Shown: positions 55,394 through 64,000 of the stretch, in pieces
Layout: every line of letters starts with the position of its first letter
How positions within the stretch are numbered: position 1 is the first letter of the stretch
Assembly: GCF_010882175.1 (NCBI RefSeq)
Contig: NZ_WKLH01000002.1
Coordinates: forward strand, 930,001-994,000
Length of the DNA stretch: 64,000 nucleotides
Source: Mangrovibacterium lignilyticum
Lineage (GTDB): Bacteria > Bacteroidota > Bacteroidia > Bacteroidales > Prolixibacteraceae
Direction: 5' to 3'
Program-made: the position numbers and the translations under genes
The notes under the pieces: model-generated
The model's database searches: none
Seen by the model: the letters and a program-made list of their open reading frames with translations, nothing else
What the model was told of the DNA's origin: nothing

Positions 55394-57613
55394 CTAATTT
55401 GTCTCTTTAAGTATAAAAACTGCACTTTCGTATTGACCGCCTACATAAAGTTCCAATCCTGCATTCATCAAATAATCGGCTTTAAATGTTTGACCATCTC
55501 CCCAGAAACGGGATCGGCCATTCGGGTTGATTTCCTCGATCTGATAAGTCTTCGTCGTGTCCAATCCATTCAACTTAATGGTGGGGAACACACCGCGCAG
55601 ATGAGGCTCAAGGCTGAAAACAAACAACACTGCAGAGGCTTTCTCTTTTGAGACATACATCTGAGATGCCCATCCTCCCTCATCGTAAGGTGATTTTAAC
55701 CGGTACAAGTCACCATTGGTAATCAATGGTCTAACATACTGTTTGTAATTTCTGATAGCATCCGCTGCAAAATCCCGATCTTTCCCTTGGATATCTTTGG
55801 GTTGAAGCTCCATTCCCAATCGACCGGTCATGGCCACATCAAAGCGAAATTTCAATGGTGCCATCCGCTGCGTTTGATGATTGGGACTGGTAGAAACATG
55901 CGAAGCCGTTCCAACGGGCGGATAAATCAGGTTTGTTCCATACTGAATGAAAATTCTTGAAAGTGGATCAGTGTTATCCGACGTCCAAAATTCGTTGTGG
56001 TATTTCAAGGCTCCGTAATCCAACCGCCCACCACCAGAGGCACAATCCTGCATCACAAAATCAGGATATCTTGCACGAATCCGCTCATAAACGGAATATA
56101 AACCTTTCGTGTAGTCAACCCAGAAGTGGGTTTGTTCCGACGTTGGCAACCAAGTCGATCCGGCCTGTTCAACATGCCGATTCGCATCCCATTTGATGTA
56201 TTCGATTCCCGGATGAGTTGTCAACAGGCTATCAAATACATTGTAAACAAAATCCTGCACTTTCGGATTGGATAAATCCAGTAACAATTGGTTTCGCCAG
56301 GTTATTTTTTCACGCCCCGGGCTTTGAACAATCCAATCCGGGTGCTTCCCCGCCAGTTCACTTTCAGGGTTCACCATCTCGGGTTCAATCCACAAACCGA
56401 ATTTCAAACCTTTTGAATGTGCGTAATCGATCAGATAATCCAATCCATCAGGCAGCTTTTGCGTATTGGTTTGCCAATCACCCAAACCGGCATCATCGTT
56501 ATTACGCGGATATTTGTTCCCAAACCAGCCATCATCCAATACAAAAGTTTCAATGCCCATTTCGGCAGCATCATCCATCATTCCTGTTAAGGTATTCTCG
56601 TTAAAGGTGAAATACGCCCCTTCCCAACTGTTCAATACGATATCGTGCAATTTGGTACCACCGACCATTCCATATTTTCGTCCCCAGTCGTGCAAATTTC
56701 TGGAAACTTGTCCTCTCCCCTGACTACTGAATGTATAAATCATTTCGGGAGTCGTGAAACGCTCACCAACCTTCAATGTCCAAGATGATAAAAAGGGATT
56801 TATCCCTGTAGTTATATTCAACCTTTTCCACTCGTCAACCTGAAAAGCCAAGCGATAATTGCCCGACCAGGCCAAAGCTCCGCCATAACAGTCTCCGGCA
56901 TTCTCCAAGGCTGGGGTGTTGACACTTAAAATGAACGAAGGATTTTCTGTTTGTGTTGTACGCACTCCCTTTTTGCTTTCGATAACTTTTATGCCGTTCT
57001 CAAGCTTTTCTTCTGTCACATTCATCTCACCGGCCCATGAGCCATAAAAGTGTGTCAAATAATAGGTCTCGGCTTTGATCGGCAAAAACGACGAGGCAAA
57101 CCGCCTAAGATTCACCGGTTGGTTTTCATTGTTTGTAATCACAGCCCACTGCGTAATCACATCTTCTGCCCAATAAGCTTTAAAGTGAAGTTCGACGTTA
57201 AACTTACAAATCCGGTCATTTAAGTGAATTACCGTTTCTGACACACCCGGTTGCGGGCTTTTTGTTTCTGTTCCTTCAAAAGCCAGCTCTGTATTCAAAC
57301 TTCCATCGGCATTAATGACCGCCAAGGCAGGTTCATTAACATTCCCCAAGCCAAAGGTTGGATACGCTTCGTAAGAAAAATCACGATTGGTATCCGGTTT
57401 CGGATAGGCTTGCTGTCGGAGAAAACTATCGGGAGCATCGACAGCCTTTCCATAATACTGAAAGACCAGGCGTTTGTTATGATCAACTGCATAAACAAGC
57501 GAGGTTGATTTCGTTTTGACTTCGATTACTTTCGTGTTCTGACCGACTGCTGCTGTGCAGAAAAGCAAGGTAATGCCAAGACTATAAAAAATGCATTTCA
57601 GATAGGTTTTCAT
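55394..57613 (-). CDS. GH36 alpha-galactosidase
   Basis: 739-aa secreted enzyme removing terminal alpha-galactose. Signal peptide ending AAVGQ, N-terminal beta-supersandwich (about 28-310), then the TIM barrel with ETFVLDDGWFG, LKFGLWIEPEMVNPESELA, the nucleophile in YIKWDANR (Asp476), CASGGGRLDYG, and the acid/base in WTSDNTDP (Asp546), plus a C-terminal sheet. Last gene of the DUF5107-GH35-SGNH-GH36 run. Confidence 0.96.
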   Translation of the reverse strand: MKTYLKCIFYSLGITLLFCTAAVGQNTKVIEVKTKSTSLVYAVDHNKRLVFQYYGKAVDAPDSFLRQQAYPKPDTNRDFSYEAYPTFGLGNVNEPALAVINADGSLNTELAFEGTETKSPQPGVSETVIHLNDRICKFNVELHFKAYWAEDVITQWAVITNNENQPVNLRRFASSFLPIKAETYYLTHFYGSWAGEMNVTEEKLENGIKVIESKKGVRTTQTENPSFILSVNTPALENAGDCYGGALAWSGNYRLAFQVDEWKRLNITTGINPFLSSWTLKVGERFTTPEMIYTFSSQGRGQVSRNLHDWGRKYGMVGGTKLHDIVLNSWEGAYFTFNENTLTGMMDDAAEMGIETFVLDDGWFGNKYPRNNDDAGLGDWQTNTQKLPDGLDYLIDYAHSKGLKFGLWIEPEMVNPESELAGKHPDWIVQSPGREKITWRNQLLLDLSNPKVQDFVYNVFDSLLTTHPGIEYIKWDANRHVEQAGSTWLPTSEQTHFWVDYTKGLYSVYERIRARYPDFVMQDCASGGGRLDYGALKYHNEFWTSDNTDPLSRIFIQYGTNLIYPPVGTASHVSTSPNHQTQRMAPLKFRFDVAMTGRLGMELQPKDIQGKDRDFAADAIRNYKQYVRPLITNGDLYRLKSPYDEGGWASQMYVSKEKASAVLFVFSLEPHLRGVFPTIKLNGLDTTKTYQIEEINPNGRSRFWGDGQTFKADYLMNAGLELYVGGQYESAVFILKETN

Positions 57614-57846
57614 TCGTTCTAAGTTTAGTTGATGCCTCTTACCTAATTAGACGCGGAAACGGTACACATTCCCCAAAATGCCATGCAAAAATGTCCTTTT
57701 CCAAACTGTAACCGGGCATTGTTGCGCAAATCCAAAGGCCTGAGCTATCCGACACAAAAAAGCTATCGTATCCTTCCGGTTGGCTTGGCTAATGTGAAGC
57801 AGAACACGCTGGCCCAATCGGAACCAATAGAGCTGAACCCGAATAT

Positions 57847-58512
57847 TTATTCTGCTATTTTTTTTGCAATAATTCCGGCCATCACTTTGACGGCCCTTTC
57901 ATTGGGATGAATACTATCCGGGAAATCGGCCCCTTGATCCTGCATTTGGTGGTAAAGGTCAATCACGGGTAGCTGATTTTCTTTTGCCAGCTTTTCAACG
58001 ATCGGAACTACACCATTAATCACCGTGGAATCGTTAATCCCCCATTTGGTTTTAAACACAGGAACCGGCAGACATAAATAAATTTGTGGATCCTCCGGAA
58101 TCGTTCTAAAGGTGTCGATTAAAGCCTGGTAATCTTTTTCGAACCGATCGGCTTGCCAGTTTTGCGGTTTAGTATCGTTGGTTCCTAACTTGATAATGAT
58201 GATATCGGGGTTGTACACAAAAACATTGGAAAACTCCTTGCAAATCCAATAAGGAAAATTGCCTTCCTTTTGTAAAGTAGTGGAACTTCTGCCGGAATTT
58301 AACACGTGGTATCCTGGACCAAGTATACTATCGAGCACCACCGGATATCCCGTCTTACTTTGAACGGCCAGTCCATAGCCTTCAGTAATGCTGTCGCCTA
58401 CACAAGCCACTCGGGAAATCTTGGTTGTACACGAACTCATGATTCCCAACAGAAGAAAAAAACAGGTATATTTTCGCATCCTCTTAAAGTACAGTCTCAT
58501 TGCCATGTTCAT
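57847..58512 (-). CDS. SGNH/GDSL hydrolase lipoprotein
   Basis: 221-aa lipoprotein (GIMSSC) with SGNH blocks: GDSITEG (nucleophile Ser), the block II Gly in NSGRSSTTL, GTND (block III) and DSIHPNERA (catalytic Asp-x-x-His). Family members are esterases, often carbohydrate O-deacetylases. It starts 50 nt after GH35. Downstream ATGs (58500, 58479) are possible starts. Confidence 0.9.
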   Translation of the reverse strand: MNMAMRLYFKRMRKYTCFFLLLGIMSSCTTKISRVACVGDSITEGYGLAVQSKTGYPVVLDSILGPGYHVLNSGRSSTTLQKEGNFPYWICKEFSNVFVYNPDIIIIKLGTNDTKPQNWQADRFEKDYQALIDTFRTIPEDPQIYLCLPVPVFKTKWGINDSTVINGVVPIVEKLAKENQLPVIDLYHQMQDQGADFPDSIHPNERAVKVMAGIIAKKIAE

Positions 58513-58562
58513 TATGAGTGTTCCTAATTATTCATTCATCATCCGACCTCGAAAGATAGCGA

Positions 58563-61313
58563 TTAAAAAGCGACCGACACCCGATATTCCGGTACCAGGC
58601 TCACCTTATTAACCAAAGCTTTTGTTGCCGCTTCCTGAGCTAGCTCATCATCAAAATAAACACGGGAGTTGGCTGGCATCGGACTAATCTCCAACTTCAG
58701 CGGCTGAGCATCCAATGGCAAATGCAGACGATTGAGCCCAATTTCCCACAAATCGCCGTTGTAAAAGTTGTCGGCTACCAACAACTGGTTGAAATACAGT
58801 TTCCCTTTATCGCCGGTATAATCAATTTGCAGATACACATTATTCAAACCATCGGCATAATTTTCCGGCAAGCTGAACGTGTAATGCTGATTGGCCAACT
58901 GTTCTTCCCCAGCAATCTCTCGACGCCCGACCACCTCAGGTGCCGAAAAGCCGCCATAGCCAGTTAAAAAGCTCGGGTAGATATACGAATCCTTCATCAG
59001 CCACGACTGGTTGGTGGCGAACTCTATGCGATTCGAGTTGAAATGTTCTACTTGCAGTTCCGCAGCAAAAGCTTGATCCCCGGCTTCAAACGGAAAATCG
59101 ATCATCAGCTTATTTTCGCCTTTTTGCGTGTAACCGGTCACATCCAGCATGGTCAGTTCGCCCGGCGTTACCGGTTGGTTTACCCAGCGGTTATTAAGCT
59201 GCACTTTGCAATCGGTATCCGCATAGATCAGCAACTGAGCACGCTTCACTTCTGACGGATTATTCAGACTGAATTCCTTCAGGAAGAAACGGTGACGCAG
59301 GATGCTCTTGCTATCCAGCACGTCCACTGCCGATGTTTTCAGGAAGGCTGCATTTTGAAGCAGTTCTACTTTTTCGACCGCAACCTGTAGCTGTTTTTCC
59401 GGTAGTTGATACGCGTATTTTTCGAAGTTTTGGTCTCCATCCGCGTTTAGTTTCAAAACAGAGATATTCGGCTTGGTATCGAACGCGAAAACGTTCCCTT
59501 GGTTAGCATACAAATCTGCATCGGAAATGAAGAATGCTTTTCCTCCATCTTCGGCATCCAGTAGCCAACTGTTCAGCGCTTCGGCTTTCGACAGTACAAT
59601 AATCTTCCGTTCGCTGCCATCCGCTCCTGTCAGGCTGATTTCGCAATCAACACCTGGCTTGATATCGCTTACCAGATAATTGCCATCCTCTTCTTTCACT
59701 TTCCCCGTGCTCGCCGTTACGCTACTTAAACCTTCAGCTTTCAGGCTAAACTCGGGCGAAGCATCGGCATCTTCAATAAAAACCCATTTATTGCCGACAT
59801 GGCAAAATGGTTGGGCTGTGGCATAGTTCAGACTGATATTTTCCAAGTCAAAGTTCAGCGGCCACATGAAAATGGCACCATCCGAAATTGTTATGGGTTT
59901 CGATGGAAAAGTGACCGTTCCACCGGCCAACTTCACTTCAAACTGAACCCCTTTTTGCGTCTCCAGTTGGTGATGACGAAAGTAATTCATGCCGAAAATA
60001 AAGGCTGCCTTTCCCGATGAGCGAACCACATATCGGAAGTCGGCATTATCTTCCGGGAACACCGGCACCATGGGCGCCAAACGATCGCCAAATTCGTGCA
60101 AAAAGTAATGCAGCTTTTTCACTTCGTGGTAGGGCCCGTTCAATCGTCCCGATTCGTTAATAGCCGCCTGAAAATCGTACGAAATAACCGGGTTGGTATT
60201 GTAATAACCGGTTTCCTCCCGATTTTCTTCCAAGGTAGTCAGCTGCCCCAACGGATTGGAACCACCGGCAAACATGTAATAACCAGGCAAGTTGCTACCC
60301 GAGCCAATCTTCGCCATAATCAGTCCCAAGCCATCGCGCAAGCCAATTTGCAAACGGCGGTGGTCGGTATTCATAACTCCAACGCCGATTTCGCAGGTGA
60401 AGTACGGATAAGCCCCGTAATCGATGTACGCCCCACGATCTTGCTGCACATTGTCGCCAACGGCATCGGTATCCCGGTATTTTTTAAACAAGAAGTCCTT
60501 TTTGTCTTCGTTTCGTCGCAGGTTATCCGCCCAGGGAGCGTCGGGATACGCAGCCCACAACGGAATGACCTCCATCGGTGGAACCGATCCATTTTGCCAA
60601 CCGGTAACGGTGTAGAGCGGTGTGTCGAATCCGTATTTCCGGGCGGTTTCCTTCAACCACATAATATGTGCTTCTCCGCCCTTTCCTCTGCGGTATTCAT
60701 TTTCCAACTGAACACCGATGATTGGGCCCCCATCTTTATACATCAAACCTTGCAACTGCAGCCCAAGCTGCTTGTACCATTCCTCAGCATACTGCTGATA
60801 AACCGGATCGTTCGAGCGGTCTTTCAGATTTGTTTTTGTCAGAATCCAGTCGGGCGTGCCGCCATTACGTACCTCAGCGTGACACCAGGGACCAATGCGC
60901 GGATAAAACCATAAACCATGTTTGGCGCAAAGCTTCGCAAACTCACGGATGTCCTTGTTGCCACTCCAATCAAACTGTCCTTCAATCTCTTCGTGATGAA
61001 TCCACAACGCATACGAAGCGATGATATTTACCCCGCAAGCCTTCATTTTCTGCAATACATCTTCCCACTGTTCCTTGGGGATTCGCGAGTAGTGCACCTC
61101 TCCCATCACCGGGATGATGGGTTTTCCGTTCAGCGTCAGGTAATGGTTATTTACTTCCAGCTCTTTCCCTTCGGGGCCGGAATTCCCCATTTTTAGCTGG
61201 CCGGAAATTACTACAGGGCCGGGCTTCGACGCATCGATGCATTTTAGGTTTTGCGCCCCGCCGGTTCCAACTCCAATTAGAATCAGTATGATCGTATAGA
61301 AGATGTATTTCAT
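58563..61313 (-). CDS. GH35 beta-galactosidase
   Basis: 916-aa secreted enzyme. Signal peptide from the ATG at 61313 (MKYIFYTIILILIGVGTGGAQ); the TTG at 61361 is rejected. GH35 barrel: GEVHYSRIPKEQWEDVLQKMKACGVN, WFYPRIGPWCHAEVRNGG, the acid/base in IGVQLENEYRRG (about 204-206), and the nucleophile in YFTCEIGVG (Glu308). Long beta-rich C-terminal half with galactose-binding-like domains. Large Bacteroidota members act on galactan or pectin side chains. Confidence 0.94.
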   Translation of the reverse strand: MKYIFYTIILILIGVGTGGAQNLKCIDASKPGPVVISGQLKMGNSGPEGKELEVNNHYLTLNGKPIIPVMGEVHYSRIPKEQWEDVLQKMKACGVNIIASYALWIHHEEIEGQFDWSGNKDIREFAKLCAKHGLWFYPRIGPWCHAEVRNGGTPDWILTKTNLKDRSNDPVYQQYAEEWYKQLGLQLQGLMYKDGGPIIGVQLENEYRRGKGGEAHIMWLKETARKYGFDTPLYTVTGWQNGSVPPMEVIPLWAAYPDAPWADNLRRNEDKKDFLFKKYRDTDAVGDNVQQDRGAYIDYGAYPYFTCEIGVGVMNTDHRRLQIGLRDGLGLIMAKIGSGSNLPGYYMFAGGSNPLGQLTTLEENREETGYYNTNPVISYDFQAAINESGRLNGPYHEVKKLHYFLHEFGDRLAPMVPVFPEDNADFRYVVRSSGKAAFIFGMNYFRHHQLETQKGVQFEVKLAGGTVTFPSKPITISDGAIFMWPLNFDLENISLNYATAQPFCHVGNKWVFIEDADASPEFSLKAEGLSSVTASTGKVKEEDGNYLVSDIKPGVDCEISLTGADGSERKIIVLSKAEALNSWLLDAEDGGKAFFISDADLYANQGNVFAFDTKPNISVLKLNADGDQNFEKYAYQLPEKQLQVAVEKVELLQNAAFLKTSAVDVLDSKSILRHRFFLKEFSLNNPSEVKRAQLLIYADTDCKVQLNNRWVNQPVTPGELTMLDVTGYTQKGENKLMIDFPFEAGDQAFAAELQVEHFNSNRIEFATNQSWLMKDSYIYPSFLTGYGGFSAPEVVGRREIAGEEQLANQHYTFSLPENYADGLNNVYLQIDYTGDKGKLYFNQLLVADNFYNGDLWEIGLNRLHLPLDAQPLKLEISPMPANSRVYFDDELAQEAATKALVNKVSLVPEYRVSVAF

Positions 61314-61374
61314 GAAAGTCTGGTTGATTCGGTTCAATATTCTTGTTAAAACAACATTCAAATTCTCTTGAAAT

Positions 61375-64000
61375 TTAATTCAATTTCTGATGATTAGTCA
61401 GCTCTTTTGCCAAATCAAATGCTCCAACGTGCATTGAATTTAGCTCCAATATGTCTTTGGTTTGTTGTGCAGTGACTTTTTCATCACCGAGGCCTACTTC
61501 GGCCAGAGCAATCAAAAACTCAGCGTCGATTGTATTTCGTTTTTGCATATTATCCTCAAATACCAGCATTAACGGCAAAGAGGTTGCGAAATAATCAATC
61601 TGCACTTTCTCCTTCAGTTTTGCCTCACCAAATGCTTTTATATTCTTCAGCAAATCTTCCGCTTCAGCAGTTTTGCCCAATTGTTTCAACGAAAGGGCTT
61701 TGTAATACGACAATTCCGAATAGACACTGACGGCCATATCAATAAAGTCGCCCTCCTCGTTGGTGCTAGCGGTAAAATGAACATTGGCTTCTTCGGTTTT
61801 GCCCAAAGCTTTCAAGGCCATTCCTTTCCAGTAGTTAATATGAGCAACGGCCTGCAATGGATGGTATTTTTCCCCTAGGTTATCCGGTGTATTCATTGAT
61901 TTTTCGAAATATGCCAAAGCTGCTTCTGCATTGCCTGCCTGCAATGCCAATTGGCCCAGCTTCAAGCACGCGTAGGTAAATTGTCGCAGCACCTGTCCTT
62001 CGCCGCCTTCCCAAGGGTGGAAGTGTCTATTCTCCAACAAGTTTAAGGCTTCCTCACATTCACCGTTAAAATTATAGAGCGCAGCCAATTCAACCGAAAA
62101 ATCATCGCGGGTGGTTATCTGGTTCAGAATTGGCAACAAACTTTCCAATCTTTCCTTTGGGCTATCGTTCAGTTTTTTCCTTAACTGGTCGAACTCATAA
62201 CGAACACGCATATCATTCGGAACCAATTCAACAGCTTTCAGGAATGCGTGTCTGGCTTTGTCTCCATCCTCAAAAGTGTTCCAATAGGCGATGCCTAAGT
62301 TGCGGTACAAAGTTCCATAACGACTATTGGCATCAGCAGCCATTTCCCAAACGTGAATGGCATCTTGGTGTCGTTTCAGGTTGAAGAAATAGTTACCCAA
62401 TCCAAAGGCTGCAACCGTATTCTTTTGGTCGACTTGCAAAGTCCAATCCAACACGAGCTGCTCGTAGATGCGAGATGGGAACACGTAATCACAAGAAGCT
62501 GTCTTCGTCATTTCCAGGATTTCTGCAGCTTTGGTTTGATCACCACTCAATGCATACAACCATGCTAAAGTAAACCCGGTCATGATTGATTTTGCCATTG
62601 GATTTGGCACGGCACAGTCCGGAATTTCATTTTGTTGATGCAACTCGATAACGGCAATTGCCTCCTTGTAAAATCCGGCTTCCGCATAATCAAAGGCAAT
62701 GTCAAGGATCGTCTGAGCATCGTTCCGTGACGATTGAATAAAGTCAGCATAATTACCCGATAAATTGGCCAATTCAAATTTAGCCCATTGATCCAGCGCA
62801 TCCGCTTTGAAAAGTTCTGCCAACACGCTTTGCGCTGCTTCTTTCTTGCCCTGACGTTTCAATACAACAGCCTTCAAAATCGCGGCTTTGTTATTCTGAC
62901 GATTGGTATCCAACGAAGCTTCGAGATGTTCCAGTGCAGTTTCGTAGTCCGCTTTCAAACAATCCAAGGTTGCTAATTGGTAGTAGGCAGATGAACGCCA
63001 TTCGAAGTTCCAGGTTGATTTATAGAATAAAGCATAAGCTTCATCTTTTCGACCTTGAAGCGAGCAGGCTAAACCACAGAAGTAATGCGCCTCGCCCGAT
63101 GCCGGGTTGGGATGATAAGTGGTCATGATCTCAATAGCGGCCCGTAAGCTTTTCTCGGCTTCGGCAAACTTGCCATTTTTCAATTCCACGCGTCCCAGTG
63201 CAATATATGATTTGTAGCTCTTCGGATCTTTCTTGATCGCTTCTCTCCAGTAAGGCTCCGGATAGCGGGTCGGGTGACGGTACAACTCCAGGTGCTCGCC
63301 AATTAATTCCAGTTCGTTGGCACTTTCAACCTCTTGCGGTTGCTTCGGTTCGAAAGCCAACTTCCGGTTCCGCTCTTTGCTCACTTCGCGATGGTGATAA
63401 GCGATTAATTCATTTCCTTGTTCATCCAATACGATCAGGGAAATTGAATTTTCCTGTCCGGCTTCAATTTGAATGGAATTGTCTTTCCAAGGTTGTTCAG
63501 GTGATATGCTTTGTTTGTCGAATACTTTTTTCTCGTTCCCGATAAGCAGGATGAATTGCAGGTTCTCGAATTTCCGGCTGCCGGCAACTCCCAAATCCAG
63601 TTTATTGCCTTGCTGAATCTCCAAACGGATTGCCAAATCTTTGTTCGCATTTTGGACCGGTCCCAAATTTTTGTAACTCCACCAGAATTGCGAGAAAGTC
63701 TTGGTTTCGTACGGCAACAGGTAGGTGAAATCCGGTTGGTTATCGGTATAAACACCGGCCATCAACTCGAAATACGGTCCACCTTCGTCAGTCAATTCGC
63801 GATCCCAGGCACGACCAAAGGCTTCATTACCCCAGGTCCACTGCTTTTTACCGGGAGCGATATGACGATTGGCAACATGGATGAATCCACCATTTTCTTT
63901 AAAGTCATATCCTCCGAAGAAATCGTATTTGTTGTCGCAAACCATGTAACTGGTTGGCACCGGAATATTATTGTAGTTACGCAAATCGTTTCTGCCTTGA
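61375..64000 (-). CDS. DUF5107 / tetratricopeptide-repeat protein (5' end outside window)
   Basis: At least 874 codons remain; the frame is open through the right edge, so the N-terminus is missing. The visible N-terminal part (FFGGYDFKENGGFIHVANRHIAPGKKQWTWG, TYLLPYETKTFSQFWW) matches DUF5107, a beta-sandwich domain resembling the galactose-mutarotase/GH-associated fold. From about residue 230 to the end are many TPRs. Proteins of this kind are found in Bacteroidota PULs beside GH35/GH2 genes; function unproven, perhaps a glycosidase or binding scaffold. It lies 61 nt upstream of GH35. Confidence 0.85.
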   Translation of the reverse strand, partial: QGRNDLRNYNNIPVPTSYMVCDNKYDFFGGYDFKENGGFIHVANRHIAPGKKQWTWGNEAFGRAWDRELTDEGGPYFELMAGVYTDNQPDFTYLLPYETKTFSQFWWSYKNLGPVQNANKDLAIRLEIQQGNKLDLGVAGSRKFENLQFILLIGNEKKVFDKQSISPEQPWKDNSIQIEAGQENSISLIVLDEQGNELIAYHHREVSKERNRKLAFEPKQPQEVESANELELIGEHLELYRHPTRYPEPYWREAIKKDPKSYKSYIALGRVELKNGKFAEAEKSLRAAIEIMTTYHPNPASGEAHYFCGLACSLQGRKDEAYALFYKSTWNFEWRSSAYYQLATLDCLKADYETALEHLEASLDTNRQNNKAAILKAVVLKRQGKKEAAQSVLAELFKADALDQWAKFELANLSGNYADFIQSSRNDAQTILDIAFDYAEAGFYKEAIAVIELHQQNEIPDCAVPNPMAKSIMTGFTLAWLYALSGDQTKAAEILEMTKTASCDYVFPSRIYEQLVLDWTLQVDQKNTVAAFGLGNYFFNLKRHQDAIHVWEMAADANSRYGTLYRNLGIAYWNTFEDGDKARHAFLKAVELVPNDMRVRYEFDQLRKKLNDSPKERLESLLPILNQITTRDDFSVELAALYNFNGECEEALNLLENRHFHPWEGGEGQVLRQFTYACLKLGQLALQAGNAEAALAYFEKSMNTPDNLGEKYHPLQAVAHINYWKGMALKALGKTEEANVHFTASTNEEGDFIDMAVSVYSELSYYKALSLKQLGKTAEAEDLLKNIKAFGEAKLKEKVQIDYFATSLPLMLVFEDNMQKRNTIDAEFLIALAEVGLGDEKVTAQQTKDILELNSMHVGAFDLAKELTNHQKLN

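Noticed and set aside
57614-57846. Open frames on both strands between GH36 and the SGNH gene
   Set aside because: The minus frame has no start codon and the plus frame runs into the SGNH gene antisense; no similarity recognised, so neither is called a gene or remnant.
1-64000. tRNA genes, rRNA genes, CRISPR arrays, insertion sequences
   Set aside because: Intergenic gaps were read on both strands; no cloverleaf-like segment, spaced repeat array, transposase or terminal inverted repeats were found.

Overview
The window comes from a Bacteroidota chromosome. The evidence is two complete SusC/SusD outer-membrane glycan-import pairs, each preceded by an ECF sigma factor and a FecR-type anti-sigma factor, TonB-dependent transporters with STN signalling domains, A-rich leaders instead of strong Shine-Dalgarno sites, and many secreted or lipoprotein glycoside hydrolases. 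The style resembles free-living Marinilabiliales/Prolixibacteraceae, but that placement is inference. No rRNA, tRNA, CRISPR array, insertion sequence or phage gene was found.

Region 1 (1 to about 24165, all minus strand) is a large polysaccharide utilisation locus (PUL1). Transcribed leftward it runs: ECF sigma, FecR, SusC, SusD, a terminator-like hairpin, an unclassified secreted protein resembling alpha-toroid polysaccharide lyases, two GH92 alpha-mannosidases, a GH43, a GH89 alpha-N-acetylglucosaminidase, a membrane acetyltransferase of the HGSNAT/NagX (DUF5009) type, a GH115 alpha-glucuronidase, a calcineurin-like phosphoesterase lipoprotein, and a GH43 cut by the left edge. The enzymes imply a complex branched glycan with alpha-Man, alpha-GlcNAc (or GlcN), alpha-GlcA and pentose or galactose side groups, possibly phosphorylated. 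The acetyltransferase/GH89 pair, 2 nt apart, mirrors the lysosomal HGSNAT-NAGLU step of human heparan sulfate breakdown.

Region 2 (24237 to about 33480) is mostly housekeeping: rarA, a small membrane protein, a large TPR protein, tag, rsgA, an AraC regulator, an OsmC-like protein and an RluA-type pseudouridine synthase with a long N-terminal extension.

Region 3 (34169 to 44268) is an accessory redox/detoxification island: an alpha/beta hydrolase with a Cys nucleophile, two paralogous cupins (one cytoplasmic, one a lipoprotein), a two-domain carboxymuconolactone-decarboxylase-like protein, a 4-OT-type tautomerase, a zinc alcohol dehydrogenase with a Tat signal, a hexapeptide acetyltransferase, a divergent AraC regulator with a candidate 21-bp-spaced operator, an MFS exporter, a small membrane protein, an outer-membrane protein, an azoreductase and a Crp/Fnr regulator.

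Region 4 (44761 to 64000) holds a second PUL. On the plus strand are a GH39 and a GH43 (probable xylosidase pair). On the minus strand, in transcription order, are a DUF5107/TPR protein (cut by the right edge), GH35, an SGNH hydrolase and GH36, then ECF sigma, FecR, SusC and SusD. Downstream of SusD a 60-codon remnant of a GH78 alpha-L-rhamnosidase C-terminus survives with its own terminator, a sign that a rhamnosidase gene was deleted from this PUL.
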